Source: Novosphingobium sp. PC22D (GTDB taxonomy: Bacteria; Pseudomonadota; Alphaproteobacteria; Sphingomonadales; Sphingomonadaceae). From it: a DNA stretch of 64,000 nucleotides. A model generated the notes under the pieces. The model worked only from the letters and a program-made list of their open reading frames with translations, had not been told where the DNA came from and did not search any database. The translations under genes and the position numbers were made by a program. Numbering within the stretch: the first letter of the stretch is position 1; each line of letters begins with the position of its first letter. Below, one piece after another: positions 60,730 to 64,000 of this stretch. Location: contig NZ_MWMO01000013.1 in the NCBI RefSeq assembly GCF_002556635.1, positions 79,815 through 143,814 on the forward strand, read 5' to 3'.

Positions 60730-61944
60730 ATGCTCAACACCTTCCAACAGCAATTCCACGCCATGCTGCCCTCGCTGTCGCCCGAGGAAGCTTCGCGGCA
60801 GGAGTTCGCCAAGAGCCTCAAGCACTTTGTCCAGCAAGGCCTGCTTCCGGGCCTGACGCCGGTCTACGAGGGCCGGGCCGCGCCCGAGTTCGCGAAGAAG
60901 AACGCGCGCGCGCCACAGAGCCGCCACGATATCCGCAGGGCCATGGTGACCGACCCCTACTTCCGGCACTACGCGGCCACCAACCGCATCAGCCAGGAAA
61001 TGCTCTGGGACAGCGTGATCGACAGCGTCGAGCGCGAGCACGACCTGCTCCAGTCGCACGCGGAAGAGATGTCCGCTCGCAACACGGGCAAGCTGGTGAT
61101 CCCCGATGAATTCGAGGTGCCCAGGTATGTCAGCGCGCTCGACATCCACTGCATGCCCGGCGGCTATGCGGGGGACGAGAGCGACCGCGACGACGTGTCG
61201 CTCGGCGTGCTCTACGACCGGGGCGTCTACCTCTACTCGATGGGCTACACCGGCCCGCACAACGACGACATGGGCCGCTCGGTGTGCAACTATCTCAAGC
61301 GCAACATGCCCGAGTTCAAGCCGAAACGGATTCTCGACATGGGATGCACCGTCGGCCACTCGACGCTGCCGTACAAGGAACTGTTTCCCGAGGCGGAGGT
61401 CTGGGGCATCGACGTCGGCGGGCCGATGGTCCGCTACGCCCATGCCCGCGCGGGCGCGCTCGGCTTCAACGTCAACTTCGCGCAGATGAACGCCGAGCAC
61501 ACCGATTTCGAGGACGGTTCGTTCGATCTGGTCGTCAGCCACATCCTGCTCCACGAGACCTCGGGCAAGGCCATGCCCAAGATCTTCGAGGAATGCTTCC
61601 GATTGCTGCGTCCCGGCGGCCTGATGATCCACGCCGACCTGCCGCCGTTCGACCTGATGGACCCGTTCACCCAGTTCATTCTCGACAACGAGACCTACTA
61701 CAACAACGAGCCGTTCTGGGGCGCGATGCGTGATCTCGACCAGATCGCGCTGGCCAGGAAGGCGGGCTTCGATCCCGACACGATCCGCTTCGACACCGCG
61801 CCGATGGCGGTGATGGAATATGCCGAGGCGGGCTACTCGGCCGAATCGGCGACCAGCGTGGCCGAGCGCGAGTTCACCGCGGGCGAATTCGCCCCCGGCG
61901 GCGGCTGGGAAGTGCTGATCGCGCAGAAGGGAGAGGCCGCCTGA
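60730..61944 (+). CDS. class I SAM-methyltransferase-like protein with a long N-terminal domain, module C
   Basis: A 404-residue protein very close to the one at 23439: both begin MLNTFQQ, share PGLTP, SALDIHCMPGGYA (near 135-147), YSMGYTGPHND and a Rossmann domain with motif I ILDMGCTVGHST at 201-212, WGIDVGGPMVRYAHARAGALG and SFDLVVSHILLHETSGKAMPK. The 200-residue N-terminal domain has no family I recognise. Normally a methyltransferase prediction; the acceptor is unknown. AAAGGA precedes the ATG. Its stop overlaps the small-protein start (TGATG). Confidence 0.76.
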   Translation: MLNTFQQQFHAMLPSLSPEEASRQEFAKSLKHFVQQGLLPGLTPVYEGRAAPEFAKKNARAPQSRHDIRRAMVTDPYFRHYAATNRISQEMLWDSVIDSVEREHDLLQSHAEEMSARNTGKLVIPDEFEVPRYVSALDIHCMPGGYAGDESDRDDVSLGVLYDRGVYLYSMGYTGPHNDDMGRSVCNYLKRNMPEFKPKRILDMGCTVGHSTLPYKELFPEAEVWGIDVGGPMVRYAHARAGALGFNVNFAQMNAEHTDFEDGSFDLVVSHILLHETSGKAMPKIFEECFRLLRPGGLMIHADLPPFDLMDPFTQFILDNETYYNNEPFWGAMRDLDQIALARKAGFDPDTIRFDTAPMAVMEYAEAGYSAESATSVAEREFTAGEFAPGGGWEVLIAQKGEAA

Positions 61945-62279
61945 TGCGCCGCGAAGCCCGGGGCAAGCGTCCCTCGTTCTACGAGGATTCCTCGCTCGAC
62001 CAGATGATGTCGATGATCATGGTGCTGGCGGGCGAGGTCTCGGTCCTCGCCGACCAGCTCGATTCGACCCAGCGCGTGCTTGCCAACCACGGCATCGACG
62101 CGGCGGGCGAGATCGCCGCGCTCAAGCTCGACGACGCGGCGCTCGAACAGCGCGAGGCGCGCCGCCAGGCGATGCTCGAACGGATGTTCTACCTCGTCCG
62201 CAAGGAAGCGGCCGAATGCGCGGCGAAGGAAACCAGCGAAAGCTATATCGCCGCGCTGGACGAGATCGCCGAAGGATGA
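61944..62279 (+). CDS. small helical/coiled-coil protein, module C
   Basis: A 111-residue protein of unknown family, homologous to those at 25491 and 48193: RGKRPSF, then DQMMSMIMVLAGEVSVLADQLDSTQRVLANHGID with coiled-coil-like spacing, and a charged helix ending near YIAALDEIAEG. One-base overlap with the methyltransferase-like gene before it and an ATGA overlap with the FAD oxidase after it, so the three proteins are made together, probably in fixed ratio. Confidence 0.72.
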   Translation: MRREARGKRPSFYEDSSLDQMMSMIMVLAGEVSVLADQLDSTQRVLANHGIDAAGEIAALKLDDAALEQREARRQAMLERMFYLVRKEAAECAAKETSESYIAALDEIAEG

Positions 62280-63847
62280 GCCCGCACCCCGACTGGCGCG
62301 AGAAACTGGCGCAGATCGTGGACGGGCAGGGGCTCGTCCGCGACAGCGCCCGGATCGCGCAGCTTGCGACCGACGTCTATCGCGCCCGCAGCCTGCCCGA
62401 ACTCGTCGTGCGCCCGGCGAGTGTCGAGGACCTGCAAGCCGTCGTGCGCACCCTTGGCGAGGCCGGCGTCGGCTTCACCGTGCGCGGGGGCGGGGCTTCC
62501 TATACCGACGGCTACAACGTCACCGATCCCGCCCACCTGCTGATCGACATGGGCCGGCTCGACCGCATCGTCGAGATCGACGAATACGGCGGTTTCGTCA
62601 CCGTCGAGGCGGGCGTGACCTGGGCGCAATTGTCCGACGCGCTCGCCGCCAAGGGCTTGCGCACGCCGTTTCGCGGCCCGTTCTCGGGTCTCGCCGCGAG
62701 CGTCGCCGGCTCGATGTCGCAGAATGCGATCAGCCACGGCTCGGGCGCCTACGGCATCTCGGCCGAATCGGCGCTGTCGTTCGACGTCGTGCTGGCCGAC
62801 GGCAGCCTGCTGCGCACCGGATCGGGCGCGGCGGGGCTCAAGCCCTTCGCGCGCCACTTCGGGCCGGACCTCACCGGGCTGTTCACCGGCGATTGCGGCG
62901 CGCTCGGCATCAAGGCGCGCGTGACGCTGCCGCTCCTCAGGGGGCGGCCCGCGCACCGGGTGATCTCCTTCGCGTTCGGCGAATTCGGCCAGATGCACGA
63001 ATCGATGCGGCGCATCGCGCTCGAGCGCATCGAGGACTCGCACTTCGCGCTCGACGCGGCGCTGTCGCAAGGGCAGATCGCGCGGCAGGACCGGGCGGGC
63101 AACCGGCTCGGCATGGCGCTTTCGATCCTGCGCAGCTCGCCCTCGCTGACGCAGGGCTTGCGGCAGGTCGCGGCGGCGGGGCTCAAGGCGCGCCGCCAGA
63201 TCGGCAAGTCGGCCTTCATGACGCACTACATCGTCGAGGGCTTCGACGATGCCGAGGCCAGGGCCAAGGTTCACCGCCTGCGTGAGCTCAACTCCGATCT
63301 CGGCAGTGAGATCGCGGGGACCGTGCCCTCTGTCGTGCGCGCGATGCCCTTCGCGCCGCTGTTCAACACGCTCGGCCCAAACGGCGAGCGCTGGGTGCCG
63401 CTGCACGGCATCTTCGCCCATGCCGACGTGGCGCGCTTCCACGAGGCGCTGACCCGCTTCTACGCCGAGCGTGCCCACGAGATGAAGCGCCACGGGGTCT
63501 GGGGCGGGGGCATGTACTCGACCGTGGGGACCGGCGGCTTTCTCTACGAGATCGCGATCTACTGGCCCGACGAGCAGACCCCCTATCACGAGGCCGCGGT
63601 GCCCGCCGACTACCTGTCCGGCCTCACGAAGTTCCCGGCGAATGCCGAAGCGCGCGAATACGTCCACCGGTTCAAGGGCGAACTCACCGAGCTTTACGAC
63701 GCACACGGCGCCATCCATTTCCAGCTCGGCCGGGCTTATCCCTATGCCAGCCGCCTGTCCCCGGAAGCGCTGCGCACGGTGGAGGCGATCAAGAACGCGC
63801 TCGATCCGGACCATGTGATCGGCCCCGGGGTGCTCGGGCTCAGCTGA
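62276..63847 (+). CDS. FAD-binding oxidoreductase (VAO/PCMH family), module C
   Basis: A 523-residue flavoprotein with an FAD-binding PCMH domain (VRPASVEDLQAVV, TVRGGGASYTDGYN, GPFSGLAASVAGSMSQNAISHG, FTGDCGALGIKA) and a C-terminal oxidase domain ending LDPDHVIGPGVLGLS. It is homologous end to end with the protein at 21880. Enzymes of this superfamily oxidise alcohols, amines or hydroxy acids and pass electrons to O2 or a carrier. It is translationally coupled to the small helical protein of module C. Last complete gene in the window. Confidence 0.82.
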   Translation: MSPHPDWREKLAQIVDGQGLVRDSARIAQLATDVYRARSLPELVVRPASVEDLQAVVRTLGEAGVGFTVRGGGASYTDGYNVTDPAHLLIDMGRLDRIVEIDEYGGFVTVEAGVTWAQLSDALAAKGLRTPFRGPFSGLAASVAGSMSQNAISHGSGAYGISAESALSFDVVLADGSLLRTGSGAAGLKPFARHFGPDLTGLFTGDCGALGIKARVTLPLLRGRPAHRVISFAFGEFGQMHESMRRIALERIEDSHFALDAALSQGQIARQDRAGNRLGMALSILRSSPSLTQGLRQVAAAGLKARRQIGKSAFMTHYIVEGFDDAEARAKVHRLRELNSDLGSEIAGTVPSVVRAMPFAPLFNTLGPNGERWVPLHGIFAHADVARFHEALTRFYAERAHEMKRHGVWGGGMYSTVGTGGFLYEIAIYWPDEQTPYHEAAVPADYLSGLTKFPANAEAREYVHRFKGELTELYDAHGAIHFQLGRAYPYASRLSPEALRTVEAIKNALDPDHVIGPGVLGLS

Positions 63848-64000
63848 GAGGTCTTTGGTTCGACGTTTGAAGTGGAATTTGGCGGAAACCTGTGACGTTA
63901 GGTATCGCACAGCAGAGCAGCTAGTCGTCCGTGAACAATGCGATTTTGGCTCTGGGACGGCGCAGGGCCATTCGCGGCGGGCTGTGGCGAGCTGTTGTGG
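63848..64000. other. right-edge sequence without recognisable gene
   Basis: 153 bp after the FAD oxidase. Its base composition is a little lower in GC than the coding DNA before it. No open frame, repeat or RNA gene is recognised. It could be the start of a different genomic segment, but nothing supports a specific call. Confidence 0.3.

Noticed and set aside
63848..64000. Edge of an insertion sequence
   Set aside because: Composition differs slightly from the coding DNA, but no terminal repeat or transposase frame can be seen in 153 bp.

Overview
The window is GC-rich (roughly two-thirds G+C), densely packed DNA from a Gram-negative bacterium. A TonB-dependent outer-membrane receptor, many GTG and TTG starts, ATGA-type gene overlaps and the enzyme families present suggest an alphaproteobacterium of the sphingomonad type (Novosphingobium or Sphingobium-like); this is inference, because there is no rRNA or taxonomic marker gene. 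Almost every gene is catabolic, a transporter or a regulator, so I read the window as one large accessory catabolic island. I saw no tRNA, rRNA, CRISPR array, transposase or phage gene.

Layout. 1-7.8 kb: CoA-transferase end, acyl-CoA dehydrogenase, flavin hydroxylase, and a minus-strand operon of aldo/keto reductase, alpha/beta hydrolase and FAD dehydrogenase, then an MFS transporter. 7.8-9.8 kb: divergent IclR and GntR regulators. 9.8-20.4 kb: an alpha/beta hydrolase, a plus-strand operon (HMG-CoA-lyase-like, isochorismatase-type amidase, two PuuE/imidase-type deacetylases) and minus-strand operons (CoA-transferase, LeuC-like, LeuD-like; then Asp/Glu-racemase family and flavin hydroxylase). 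20.4-27.4 kb: a GPH-type transporter and a six-gene minus-strand operon (lyase, amidase, small coiled-coil protein, alpha/beta hydrolase, methyltransferase-like protein, FAD oxidase). 27.5-34.6 kb: CobW-type GTPase, cyclic amidohydrolase, HyuA, HyuB, amidase. 34.7-41.2 kb: alcohol dehydrogenase, lyase, LeuD-like, LeuC-like, transporter, IclR. 41.3-48.5 kb: TonB receptor, serine hydrolases (one interrupted by an amber codon), methyltransferase-like protein and small protein. 49.3-63.8 kb: a long plus-strand series with two alpha/beta hydrolases, a kinase-like protein, two transporters, an M24 peptidase, two flavin monooxygenases, aldehyde dehydrogenase, SDR and a third methyltransferase / small protein / FAD oxidase module.

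How the genes may work together. The enzymes fit degradation of a nitrogen heterocycle or a cyclic imide, amide or hydantoin: flavin hydroxylases and monooxygenases attack the ring; imidase/hydantoinase-type enzymes open it; isochorismatase-type amidases remove nitrogen; LeuCD-type hydro-lyases add water to a substituted maleate; the resulting malate is cleaved either directly (ICL/PEP-mutase family lyase) or as a CoA ester (CaiB-type transferase plus HMG-CoA-lyase family). The substrate cannot be read from sequence.

The most unusual features are: (i) five alpha/beta hydrolases with histidine in place of the nucleophilic serine (Gly-X-His-Thr-Gly); (ii) a repeated module of a SAM-methyltransferase-like protein plus a small helical protein, twice joined by an FAD oxidase; (iii) a 20-bp AT-rich inverted repeat in three control regions (four copies) that ties distant operons into one probable regulon.
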